Shown here piece after piece: positions 8,177-17,095 of a stretch of 64,000 nt of DNA. A program made the translations under genes and the position numbers. A model generated the notes under the pieces. The model searched no databases. It was given only the letters and a program-made list of their open reading frames with translations, and had not been told where the DNA came from. The first letter of the stretch is position 1. Each line of letters begins with the position of its first letter. The stretch is from positions 1 to 64,000 of the forward strand of contig NZ_FNGY01000001.1 of the NCBI RefSeq assembly GCF_900103665.1. The letters are read 5' to 3'. Origin of the DNA: Pedobacter steynii. Its GTDB lineage: Bacteria; Bacteroidota; Bacteroidia; Sphingobacteriales; Sphingobacteriaceae.

Positions 8177-11100
8177 ATGAATAAAACAGTTAAGCAATAC
8201 ATCATGCTTATTGGGTTGCTATTTGCATTCGGTGCAAAAGCTCAGGTAGGAATAGGTACCAACGCTCCGGATGCGAGTGCACAGCTGGAAATTCTTTCCA
8301 CTTCCAAAGGTTTACTTATCCCAAGGTTGTCACTTATACAACGTGATGGTATCAATAACCCTGCCAATGGATTATTAATTTATCAAACAAACAATTCCCC
8401 CGGTTTCTATTTCTACAACAACGGGCAATGGCAACGTTTGGTAAACAATGCGGAACTGGGGTCAGGAGGAAACGGAACCAATGGAAATACCATTCTCAGT
8501 GGGAATTCCAGTCCTTCAGCGGCAGTCGGAATCAATGGTGATTTTTACCTGAACCTTGGTAATAATAGCCTGTATGGTCCAAAAACCTCGGGTAGCTGGC
8601 CTGCAAATGGAATATTACTGGTCGGTCCGAAAGGAGAAAAAGGTGATCCGGGGCTAAGAGGAGATGCCGGATTAAGAGGCGAACCAGGTTTAAAGGGTGA
8701 TCAGGGTTTAAAAGGAGATAATGGCTTAAAAGGAGATACGGGGCCCAAAGGAGATAAAGGTGAGCCGGGAACTCCGGGGAATTCTTTACCAGGAGTGGGA
8801 AAAAGTGTTACCTCTTCAGGGACAATTACCATTGGGAATGGAAAAGATGCGGTATTAACAGACCTGACATTAGACCTTGCAGACAATGCGGTTACTTCAG
8901 CAAAGATTGCCGACGGTTCTATTGAGAATGTGGATCTGAATAAAGTTAAAATCCCTTTAAGTGGATTTGGAGCTCCTGTAAAGAACGTTCCTATGGGAGG
9001 TTTTAAGCTGACCAACCTTGGCGCGCCTACAAATAACAATGATGCGGTAACAAAAAAATATCTGGATGACAGACTAATTGCCGGAGGTGGACAATTGCCG
9101 ATGCTTAGTTTCGATAATAGTTATAATCTATCTATAAAAGGAAGCAATTCTGTAAGTCTTGCGGATCTTAATCAATCATTAAGTCTTGCCGGAACGGTGC
9201 TTTCCATCTCCGGCCCAAGACAAAGTCATGTTGATCTTCGTGGCATATTGGGCGGTGGGAACGGTTCCGGAGGAAATGGCATCGTGATTCACGACAATAC
9301 TTTAGAAGGAGAAGGCACAACCACCTTACCCTTAAAGCTGTCCAATACTGCCGTAACTCCAGGGAGCTATACTGCTGCGAACATTACTGTAGATGCTAAA
9401 GGTAGAATTATAGCTGCCTCAAATGGTACAGGCGGCGGACCTGGCGGAGGAACAGTAACTTCAGTAGAAGTTGTTTCTGCTCAGGGATTCACCGGTTCGG
9501 TAACCAATCCAAATTCTACACCTTCCATTACCCTGGGAACATCTGTTAATGGGATTCTGGAAGGAAAAGCCGGAGCAATTACGGCAGCAAGTACAACCGG
9601 AAGCGGCTCGATTGTATTAGATAACGGGCCAACGATTAAAGACCCGATCATTACAGGAGTGGCAAAAGGAAATATCGACGGGACCGCAACAAACGTAACG
9701 GGAGTGGTTGCAGTTGTGAATGGAGGAACCGGAGCAACTACCGCTGCAGGAGCTAAAGCTAATTTAGGACTGGGCAAGGTCGACAATACCAGTGATGCTG
9801 AAAAGCCATTGAGTGATGCCACCAAAGCAGCCTTACTTGGAAAAATAGATGCAAACGCAGCCATCACAGGAGGAACCCATACCAAGATAACTTACGATAC
9901 GAAAGGGCTTGTCACAAAAGGGGAAGATGCCACTACCGCTGACATCAAAGAATCAGCGGATAAAAAATACGTAACGGATGCACAATTAACATTAATCAAT
10001 AACACCAGCAATACCAATACAGGTGATCAAATTGCGGTCACTGTTCCGGTAACGCCAAAAGGAGTTCTAAGTTCAACCAACGTACAAGCTGCTTTGGAAG
10101 AATTACAATCCAAAATTACTGCATCAGCAGGTGGTGGGATGACAGCAGTTAAGCATGATGCCACGTTAACCGGTGATGGGAATGCAACCGATTTAGGCTT
10201 AAACAATAAGGCCGTTACGTTCGCGAAAATGGCTGATCTCGCTTCGGGATCTTTGATCGGAAGAGGTACTGCAGGAGCGGGGAGCCCTGAATCGATCACA
10301 ATCGGTGAAGGAATTGCGCTAACTGGTGGAACTTTATCGGCCAACGTTCCGGTTGCAACTGGCGGTGTTGGAGGAAAACCAGGTTTGATGGACCCTGCGG
10401 ATAAAGCTAAACTGGATGGATTAACGAATTATACACTGCCTGTCGCTTCAGCTGCAGGATTAGGTGGTGTTAAGATTGGTGCAAACTTAAGCATCGATGG
10501 AAACGGCGTATTGTCTGCTGCCGGCTCAGCAAATGTGGTAGATGCCACAACATTGGAAAAAGGTAAAGTTCAGCTGGCTGGTGATTTAACCGGAACTGCC
10601 GATAAACCTCTTGTTGCAAACGATGCGATCACTGCCGGGAAAATAAAAGACGGAAGCGTAACTGATGGCAAAATTGTCAATGTAAGCGGAACTAAAGTTA
10701 CCGGCAATATTCCTGGAAATGCAGCGAATGTAACCGGAATTGTAGGTATCGTAAATGGAGGTACAGGGGCAAGTGATCCGGCAGGAGCTAAAGTAAACCT
10801 GGGTCTGGATAAAGTTGAGAATACACCCGATTTAGATAAACCGGTGAGTAAAGCAACTGAACTGGCATTGGGATTAAAAGAAGACAAATCAAATAAAAGT
10901 ACAAATGTTGTCGCTGATGGCGCTTCAGGAGATAAATATCCTTCTGTATTGGCCATCAAGACTTATGTGGATACAAAAGTAAACGATGCTGTAATTGGTG
11001 CAGGAGGTGTTCCCGATGCAACGACGACTATCCTCGGTAAAATTCAGCTGGCGGGTGATTTAACTAATGTGGCTTCCTTACCAAGGATTGCAACTGATGC

Positions 11101-13474
11101 CGTAATCACTGCGAAGATCAAAGACGAGAATGTAACAGATCCCAAAATACTATCGGTTAGTGGGACTAAAGTAACGGGTAACATTCCTGGTAATGCGGCT
11201 AATGTGACGGGAACAGTTGGGATTGCTAACGGAGGTACCGGAGCAATGACACCTGCCGATGCCAAGCAAAACCTGGGTCTTGGAAATGTAGACAACACTA
11301 AAGATGCAGATAAGCCGGTAAGCAATGCAGTGAAAACAGCGTTGGATGCCAAAATCAACCTGACCGAAAAAGCAGCTGTAAATGGAGTGGCTACACTCGA
11401 CGGATCTGGTAAAATTCCGGTTGGTCAGATTCCTGCTTTGTCTTTCTCTTCAGTAGATGTGGTAGATACTCAGGCTAAGATGCTTGCTTTATCTGCTGCG
11501 GTGGTCGGAAGTACGGTCATCAGAACCGATCAGAGTAAGAGTTATGTATTGAGAACTTTGCCATCTGGTGTACTGGCAAACTGGGTAGAAATTCTTACCC
11601 CATCTACTTCATTGGTACAATCTGTTAACGGACAGATCGGTGCAGTAACCATTGCCAAAGCTGATCTTGGTCTGAACAATGTTGAAAATACCAGTGATGC
11701 CAATAAGCCGGTGAGTACGGCAACAGCAACGGCACTAAGCGGAAAAGAAGATAAATCAAATAAAAGTACAAATGTCACTGCAGATGGGGCATCAGTGGAT
11801 AAGTATCCATCTGTAAAAGCGATTAAGGATTATGTGGATGGGGTAGTTGTTGGATCCACAGTGGTTCCGGCTACAGCAGCAACAAAAGGAATCCTGAGGT
11901 TAACCAATGAATTAGGTGGTACTGCAGATGCGCCGACAGTGGTTTCTGTAGGCGGTACGTCCGCGGCAAATATCAGCACAGGAATTACTGCGGTAACAGC
12001 AGCGACCAGTGCAAATACGGCAAACACAATTGTGAAAAGAGATGCTTCAGGTAATTTCATAGCGGGTACTATTACGGCCAATTTAACGGGAAATGCGACT
12101 ACGGCAACGACGGCAACTTCTGCTTCAAAATTGAGTCCGGGTCGGAAAATCAACGGGGTTACTTTCGACGGATCTGCGGATATTGTCCTTCCGGTAACTG
12201 CCGATGCCACTAAACAAGATAAATCAGATAACCTGACGGCTGTTGCTGGTCTAAGTACCACAGGAATTGTCGTGAGAACTGGATTGGGTTCTGCGGTAAC
12301 GCGTGCCATCGCAACAGGAGCAGGATTAACTTTAACAAACCCGGACGGTGTTGCCGGAAATCCAACGATTTCACTTCCAAATGCGTTTGTAGGAACACCG
12401 GGAGATTTCACTTCCGCAAATATCAGTGTAGATGCTCAGGGAAGGGTAACCAAAGCTGCCAATGGTAGCGGAGGTGCGGCTTACACTTTGCCAACAGCGG
12501 CAGCGGCTACGTTGGGTGGCGTTAAAGTAGGTGCTGGTCTGGCCATAGATGGTACAGGAATTCTTTCGACCAAAACAGACCTGGCCTATACCGCCAGTGC
12601 TACAAATGGCATCATAGGAAGCAGCACAGGTACAGATGCAACAATCCCTGCGGGATCTACTACAAATGCGAGTTTGATGTTGCCTGCCGATAAGCTGAAG
12701 CTGGATAAAATCCCGGTAATTACAGCTCCGGGAGATGCAAATAAAGTACTTACCGTAAACAGCGGCGGAACAGCTGCGGTATGGACACCCCCTGTAGCAG
12801 GGGGTGGTGGCGGAGCGACCAACCTGGGCTTTAGCACTGGACCAACGGACGGAACGATGACTTCCAGTACCGGAACTTCCGCAACCGTTTCAGGTGCAAC
12901 CAATGCTGCGGCGGGATTAATGCCGGCGATCGATAAAGCAAAGCTGGATAAAATCACAGACATCGTTGAGGCGACTGATGCCAACAAAGTATTAACCGTA
13001 AGTGCGGATGGAAAAAAGGCAAACTGGGTAACTCCGGTTGCAGGTGGCGGAGGAAGTGCTCTGGTTACTTATTTCCTGAGCAGTAAAAAATATTTTATCA
13101 GGGCAAGTGGTCCGGGCGTTACGGCAACATTGGCTGGCAATACCGTGACGATCACTGTTCCGGTAGGCGTGACTTTGGATTATATCAAATTCAAAACAAG
13201 TTATGCCGAACTGGGAAGCCAGGCCTTCCTGAACATTGCCCTGATCGATAAAAATGCATTATGGAATAACGGGCCCGACGATTTAGTCGTACCCGTTGTT
13301 CAGATCATTGATATCAACTCTGCCAGTCCTGTAGTCAACGCAGTGACGATGATGGGGGGAGGGAATTTCGGTTTCACTTTACAGGGATACGCCAATGGTA
13401 CTGTTAACCTGCAAACCAATAACATCAGTAACCACACCGGCTCACTAGGTTTCTTTATTACAGTAAGACCTTAA
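8177..13474 (+). CDS. Secreted fibre protein with collagen-like and phage tail-fibre-like repeats
   Basis: A 1765-residue protein with a signal peptide ending at AKAQ (residue 23). The N-terminal domain (VGIGTNAPDASAQLEI, then GLLIPRLSL and GLLIYQTNN) is common on Bacteroidota surface fibres. Residues 150-200 are 17 collagen-type Gly-X-Y triplets. Then come long low-complexity Ala/Gly/Thr/Asn repeats. Several repeats contain VNGGTGA followed by an AKxNLGL-DNTxDAxKP motif of the kind seen in phage long tail fibres. The last 130 residues form a distinct domain that may be a terminal knob. It is the first gene of a seven-gene run and stops 4 bp before the next gene. The collagen and fibre repeats imply a trimeric rod outside the cell. 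Function is inferred as adhesion or as a scaffold. Confidence 0.8.
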   Translation: MNKTVKQYIMLIGLLFAFGAKAQVGIGTNAPDASAQLEILSTSKGLLIPRLSLIQRDGINNPANGLLIYQTNNSPGFYFYNNGQWQRLVNNAELGSGGNGTNGNTILSGNSSPSAAVGINGDFYLNLGNNSLYGPKTSGSWPANGILLVGPKGEKGDPGLRGDAGLRGEPGLKGDQGLKGDNGLKGDTGPKGDKGEPGTPGNSLPGVGKSVTSSGTITIGNGKDAVLTDLTLDLADNAVTSAKIADGSIENVDLNKVKIPLSGFGAPVKNVPMGGFKLTNLGAPTNNNDAVTKKYLDDRLIAGGGQLPMLSFDNSYNLSIKGSNSVSLADLNQSLSLAGTVLSISGPRQSHVDLRGILGGGNGSGGNGIVIHDNTLEGEGTTTLPLKLSNTAVTPGSYTAANITVDAKGRIIAASNGTGGGPGGGTVTSVEVVSAQGFTGSVTNPNSTPSITLGTSVNGILEGKAGAITAASTTGSGSIVLDNGPTIKDPIITGVAKGNIDGTATNVTGVVAVVNGGTGATTAAGAKANLGLGKVDNTSDAEKPLSDATKAALLGKIDANAAITGGTHTKITYDTKGLVTKGEDATTADIKESADKKYVTDAQLTLINNTSNTNTGDQIAVTVPVTPKGVLSSTNVQAALEELQSKITASAGGGMTAVKHDATLTGDGNATDLGLNNKAVTFAKMADLASGSLIGRGTAGAGSPESITIGEGIALTGGTLSANVPVATGGVGGKPGLMDPADKAKLDGLTNYTLPVASAAGLGGVKIGANLSIDGNGVLSAAGSANVVDATTLEKGKVQLAGDLTGTADKPLVANDAITAGKIKDGSVTDGKIVNVSGTKVTGNIPGNAANVTGIVGIVNGGTGASDPAGAKVNLGLDKVENTPDLDKPVSKATELALGLKEDKSNKSTNVVADGASGDKYPSVLAIKTYVDTKVNDAVIGAGGVPDATTTILGKIQLAGDLTNVASLPRIATDAVITAKIKDENVTDPKILSVSGTKVTGNIPGNAANVTGTVGIANGGTGAMTPADAKQNLGLGNVDNTKDADKPVSNAVKTALDAKINLTEKAAVNGVATLDGSGKIPVGQIPALSFSSVDVVDTQAKMLALSAAVVGSTVIRTDQSKSYVLRTLPSGVLANWVEILTPSTSLVQSVNGQIGAVTIAKADLGLNNVENTSDANKPVSTATATALSGKEDKSNKSTNVTADGASVDKYPSVKAIKDYVDGVVVGSTVVPATAATKGILRLTNELGGTADAPTVVSVGGTSAANISTGITAVTAATSANTANTIVKRDASGNFIAGTITANLTGNATTATTATSASKLSPGRKINGVTFDGSADIVLPVTADATKQDKSDNLTAVAGLSTTGIVVRTGLGSAVTRAIATGAGLTLTNPDGVAGNPTISLPNAFVGTPGDFTSANISVDAQGRVTKAANGSGGAAYTLPTAAAATLGGVKVGAGLAIDGTGILSTKTDLAYTASATNGIIGSSTGTDATIPAGSTTNASLMLPADKLKLDKIPVITAPGDANKVLTVNSGGTAAVWTPPVAGGGGGATNLGFSTGPTDGTMTSSTGTSATVSGATNAAAGLMPAIDKAKLDKITDIVEATDANKVLTVSADGKKANWVTPVAGGGGSALVTYFLSSKKYFIRASGPGVTATLAGNTVTITVPVGVTLDYIKFKTSYAELGSQAFLNIALIDKNALWNNGPDDLVVPVVQIIDINSASPVVNAVTMMGGGNFGFTLQGYANGTVNLQTNNISNHTGSLGFFITVRP
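8624..8779 (+). repeat. Collagen-like Gly-X-Y tract
   Basis: Seventeen consecutive Gly-X-Y triplets (GPK GEK GDP GLR ... GEP GTP) form residues 150-200 of the fibre protein. Lys/Asp/Glu/Pro in X and Y match the charged pattern of bacterial collagen-like triple helices, which trimerise without hydroxyproline. Confidence 0.92.
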
Positions 13475-13478
13475 ACAT

Positions 13479-16400
13479 ATGAAATCATATAAAATTTGTG
13501 TCCTCGTTTTATTTTTAATGGTTTTGGCCTTCCGTGGTCAGTCGCAAACGATAAATCAGTTTAATGGTCAGTTTACGATCCTGTTTATCAATACCGGGAC
13601 GGAGCCAAATGTCTATTACATCAATGGATCATTCGCTGATGCAGCCAATATGTTCAGTGCCGATCAGGTGCGTAAGGGAGATCAGATCATTGACAAAAGC
13701 GGAAATACATTTGAAATTCTGGAAGTAAGTATTGATGGTTCAAATATCAATACCACATCCAAAGCCTTTGATGCGATTCCTCCCGGAATAGGTTTAGGTC
13801 TGATTTACAGACCCAGTCAGCGGGGCTTTCCTCTGACCACAATTAACACACCTGCAGCGGCATTGACCAGTGCTTCAAATACGGCAATTCTGGCCATTAA
13901 TACGGCAATCCCGAATTATACTGTTGGTGATGCATTGCCAACTTCTTCCGGGACCGTAGGTGACATTATCTTTAATTCAGGAGACAAATTATTATATCAG
14001 CTGACAGCCGATGGCTGGAAAAGTATTTCAATGGGAAGCATCCGGACGGATTATGCAAATCCCCCAAGCTCTGCAGACCCGGGAACGAAAGGCGATATTT
14101 TTATGTCCTATTGGGATAGTAAGTATTACGTTTTTGACGGGACTTCCTGGGCAGAACCATCCACATTATCTTCACTTCCTGTTTCCTCCAAATATGGAGA
14201 TGTCTTCTTTGTGAAAGGAGAAATGAAACTGTACATGATGGCTGCAGATAATAAATGGAAAGTCATCAGCAGTTCCTCAATTCCGGGAGGCCCGGGAACG
14301 GAATTGCCTACGCAATCCAAGCCAGGAGATATGTTTTTTAATACAGACCTCAATATTCTGTATGTCTATGATAAAAACGGGAAATGGGTAGAAGTATCCA
14401 CCAACGGTTCTACGCCTTCTGCGCCGACAAGTCCTGATCCCGGATCAGCAGCGATACGCGAAGGTTCTTTATTCTACAATACCTCTGATCACAAGTTGTA
14501 TGTTTTTAATGGAACAACATGGACACCTCTGGATAATTCACTGAAAACGGGACAGATTTATGTGGGTAACAATTCAAATGTTGCCACTTCAGTACCCTTA
14601 TCCGGAGATGCTAAAATCACTACGACAGGGAAGTTAACGATTCAGCCTGCAGCAATAAACGACGAAAAACTAGATAAATTAAATATCCCGATCAGTGGAT
14701 TTGCGAATCCGTTAGACGACGTCGCCATGGGAGATGGGGTAGGTAATAATTTTAAAATCACCAATCTGAAAGCGCCTTCTTTTGGAGCAGATGCGGCCAA
14801 TAAAGATTACGTCGATGCTCAGCTTAAAAATCCAACGCTTTTGGCCTTACCTAATAACAATCTATTTGTAGGTAATACCTCTGGCAAAGCCGAAGCAATT
14901 CACAAAAGTCTGATCCCGATCTCTGGTTTTGACAAAGCACTTGCGAATGTCTCCATGGGAACAGGTACTCCAGGTTCTAATTTTAAGATTACCAACCTCG
15001 CAGATCCTACTGCCGCTCAGGATGCCGCAACCAGAAACTATGTAGATACTAAAGTGATGCTTCCGGCAAACCTGAACCTCCCAAAAGGAGAGGTGTATGT
15101 TGGGGGGGATGCAAGTACGGCTGTAGCAGTGAAAAAGAACACCATTCCACTGAGTGAGTTTGGAGAAGCAAAAGCGCTGATCTCTATGGGGACTTTCAAA
15201 ATAACAAACCTTGCAGATCCGACCGATGCCCAGGATGCGGTGACTAAGAATTACCTCGATCGTAAAGTCATCGGTTCGGGAAGCATCAGTTTAACAACAG
15301 GAAACCTCTTTGTCGGCGATTTGAATGGTAAAGCAGCGGATGTTTTAAAAAATGCCATTCCTTTAAGTGGTTTTGGTGCCGCACAGGCAGATATTGCGCT
15401 CGGAGGTTTTAAGATTACCTCACTGCTTAATCCTACAGAAGATCAGGAAGCGGCAACCAAGAAATATGTCGATGATCTTTTCAAAACACCGGCAACGCTA
15501 TTGTCCCTTCCTTCAGCACACCTGTTTCTGGGAGATGTAAATGGAAAAGCCATCGCCACTCCAAAAAAGAATGTTCCTTTAAGTGGTTTTGCCAAAGCAG
15601 CGGAAAACATTGCAATGGGGGATGAGACCACTCAGTTTAACATCAATTTTCTAAAAGATCCCATCCTGCCTCAGGATGCAGCCACCATGGCTTATGTAGA
15701 CAGAAAGGTCGCCAATCCCAGTTCATTAGCATTGGCGACGGATCATGTTTTGGTTGGAAATGCAGAAAATAAAGCAGATGCGGTAGCGAAAAGCGCGATT
15801 CCACTGAGTGATTTTGGCAGCCCGAAAGCGGACGTTTCTTTTGGTAACGGGACAACCGGATTTAAGATCACTAACCTTGCAGATCCAAGTGATGCGCAGG
15901 ATGCGGCGACTAAAAAATATGTAGATTCAAAATCTTCCTCTTCAAAACCTTTGGTAAGCCCAACTGCGCCGACTAATCCGGTTGCCGGAGATAGTTATTA
16001 CAATAGCACGGATAACCGTCAGTATGTTTACAACGATAAAGACTGGGTGCCGGTCGACAATAAACTTGCCGATGGACATTTGTACGTTGGGAGTCCCGAT
16101 GGTATTGCCATATCTACGCCTAAAAATGTAATTCCGTTGAGTGGTTTTGGTTCTGCTCAGGGCGATGTATCTATGGGGAACTTTAAGATCACCAACCTCG
16201 TTGATCCGGTTAATGCGCAGGAAGCGGCGACGAAGAAATATGTGGATTCAAAAACAACAAAGACTCCGGTTGGGCCAACTGCGCCGGCTAATCCGGTTGC
16301 GGGAGATACCTATTACAATACTGCTGATAACCGTCTTTATGTATACAATGGAACCGAATGGGTTCCGGTAGATAACAAGCTTGCCGAAGGCAACCTGTTT

Positions 16401-17081
16401 GTGGGAAATGCACAGGGTATCGCTACGCCAACACCTAAAGGGGAGGTATCCCTGACCGGATTTGCTGCACCTACTGCAGACCTTTCTTTGGCGGGTAAAA
16501 AGATCACCAACCTTGGAATCCCTGTGGGAGATCAGGATGCAGTTAACAAAAAATATGTAGACGATGGTTTAACCTCAGCCAGTGCTGCAGGAAAAGATAA
16601 CCTTGGAAATCACCTCGCCACGCAAAATCTAAAGCTCTCTGTAAATTCCATCAGTAATGATGGCGCTACCGGAAAGGGATTAAGCTTTGATGCTCCCGGA
16701 AATGCCAGTTTAGGACAAGACCTGACCATCAACGGAAACCTCTTTACGCCTTCAGACAGAAGGTTAAAAGACCATATCGAAACACTGGGCAATGTATTAA
16801 CAAAGATCGGTCAGATCAGAGGAGTAAGCTTTGAATACAAAAACAAACACAAATATGTGAGTGGTGCCAAGATTGGGGTCATTGCCCAGGAATTACAAAA
16901 AGTATATCCTGAAATGGTGACTCAGGGGAAAGATGGCTTTTTGAAAGTCGACTATACCCAGCTTACCGGAATGCTGATTCAGGCAGTAAAAGAACAACAA
17001 AAGGAAATTGAAGCATTGAAAGTTCGCATGGACCGTCAGCAGGAGCAGATCAATAGCATTCTTGAAAAAATGAATAAATAG
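13479..17081 (+). CDS. Secreted tail-fibre-like protein with C-terminal S74 intramolecular chaperone
   Basis: A 1200-residue protein with a signal peptide ending RGQSQ (about residue 23). Residues about 150-360 hold repeats of the type GDIFxxxxDxKxYVFDGTxW. Residues about 395-1040 carry eight copies of a phage-fibre repeat with core KITNLADPTDAQDAATKKYVD. The last 109 residues are a Peptidase_S74 domain, the trimeric self-cleaving chaperone of phage endosialidases and tail spikes. Its catalytic SDRRLK motif is intact, with S1092 and K1097 spaced exactly like the Ser/Lys dyad of endosialidase. Cleavage is expected just before S1092. GVIAQELQKVYPEMV and a coiled-coil end complete the domain. 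The start is 4 bp after the previous stop, so the two fibres are almost certainly co-translated. Confidence 0.88.
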   Translation: MKSYKICVLVLFLMVLAFRGQSQTINQFNGQFTILFINTGTEPNVYYINGSFADAANMFSADQVRKGDQIIDKSGNTFEILEVSIDGSNINTTSKAFDAIPPGIGLGLIYRPSQRGFPLTTINTPAAALTSASNTAILAINTAIPNYTVGDALPTSSGTVGDIIFNSGDKLLYQLTADGWKSISMGSIRTDYANPPSSADPGTKGDIFMSYWDSKYYVFDGTSWAEPSTLSSLPVSSKYGDVFFVKGEMKLYMMAADNKWKVISSSSIPGGPGTELPTQSKPGDMFFNTDLNILYVYDKNGKWVEVSTNGSTPSAPTSPDPGSAAIREGSLFYNTSDHKLYVFNGTTWTPLDNSLKTGQIYVGNNSNVATSVPLSGDAKITTTGKLTIQPAAINDEKLDKLNIPISGFANPLDDVAMGDGVGNNFKITNLKAPSFGADAANKDYVDAQLKNPTLLALPNNNLFVGNTSGKAEAIHKSLIPISGFDKALANVSMGTGTPGSNFKITNLADPTAAQDAATRNYVDTKVMLPANLNLPKGEVYVGGDASTAVAVKKNTIPLSEFGEAKALISMGTFKITNLADPTDAQDAVTKNYLDRKVIGSGSISLTTGNLFVGDLNGKAADVLKNAIPLSGFGAAQADIALGGFKITSLLNPTEDQEAATKKYVDDLFKTPATLLSLPSAHLFLGDVNGKAIATPKKNVPLSGFAKAAENIAMGDETTQFNINFLKDPILPQDAATMAYVDRKVANPSSLALATDHVLVGNAENKADAVAKSAIPLSDFGSPKADVSFGNGTTGFKITNLADPSDAQDAATKKYVDSKSSSSKPLVSPTAPTNPVAGDSYYNSTDNRQYVYNDKDWVPVDNKLADGHLYVGSPDGIAISTPKNVIPLSGFGSAQGDVSMGNFKITNLVDPVNAQEAATKKYVDSKTTKTPVGPTAPANPVAGDTYYNTADNRLYVYNGTEWVPVDNKLAEGNLFVGNAQGIATPTPKGEVSLTGFAAPTADLSLAGKKITNLGIPVGDQDAVNKKYVDDGLTSASAAGKDNLGNHLATQNLKLSVNSISNDGATGKGLSFDAPGNASLGQDLTINGNLFTPSDRRLKDHIETLGNVLTKIGQIRGVSFEYKNKHKYVSGAKIGVIAQELQKVYPEMVTQGKDGFLKVDYTQLTGMLIQAVKEQQKEIEALKVRMDRQQEQINSILEKMNK
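14701..16560 (+). repeat. Eight tail-fibre-type repeats within the S74 protein
   Basis: Eight imperfect repeats of mostly 65-110 residues share PLSGFxxAxxDVSMG, then KITNLxDPxxAQDAATKKYVD, then LFVGDxNGKA. The sixth to eighth are separated by inserted GDxYYNxxDNRxYVYN segments. The pattern matches phage tail-fibre shaft repeats, here inside a protein with a signal peptide. Confidence 0.8.
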
Positions 17082-17095
17082 GAGTACAGGTTATT

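Noticed and set aside
8701..12987. Many minus-strand open frames of 100-190 codons opposite the first fibre gene
   Set aside because: Their Ala/Val/Pro/Ser-rich translations mirror the Gly/Ala/Thr/Asn-rich sense strand and show no domain or signal.
8177..17081. Prophage or tailocin
   Set aside because: Only fibre-like repeats and S74 are phage-like; no capsid, tail tube, sheath, baseplate, terminase, holin or integrase gene is present, and both proteins have signal peptides.
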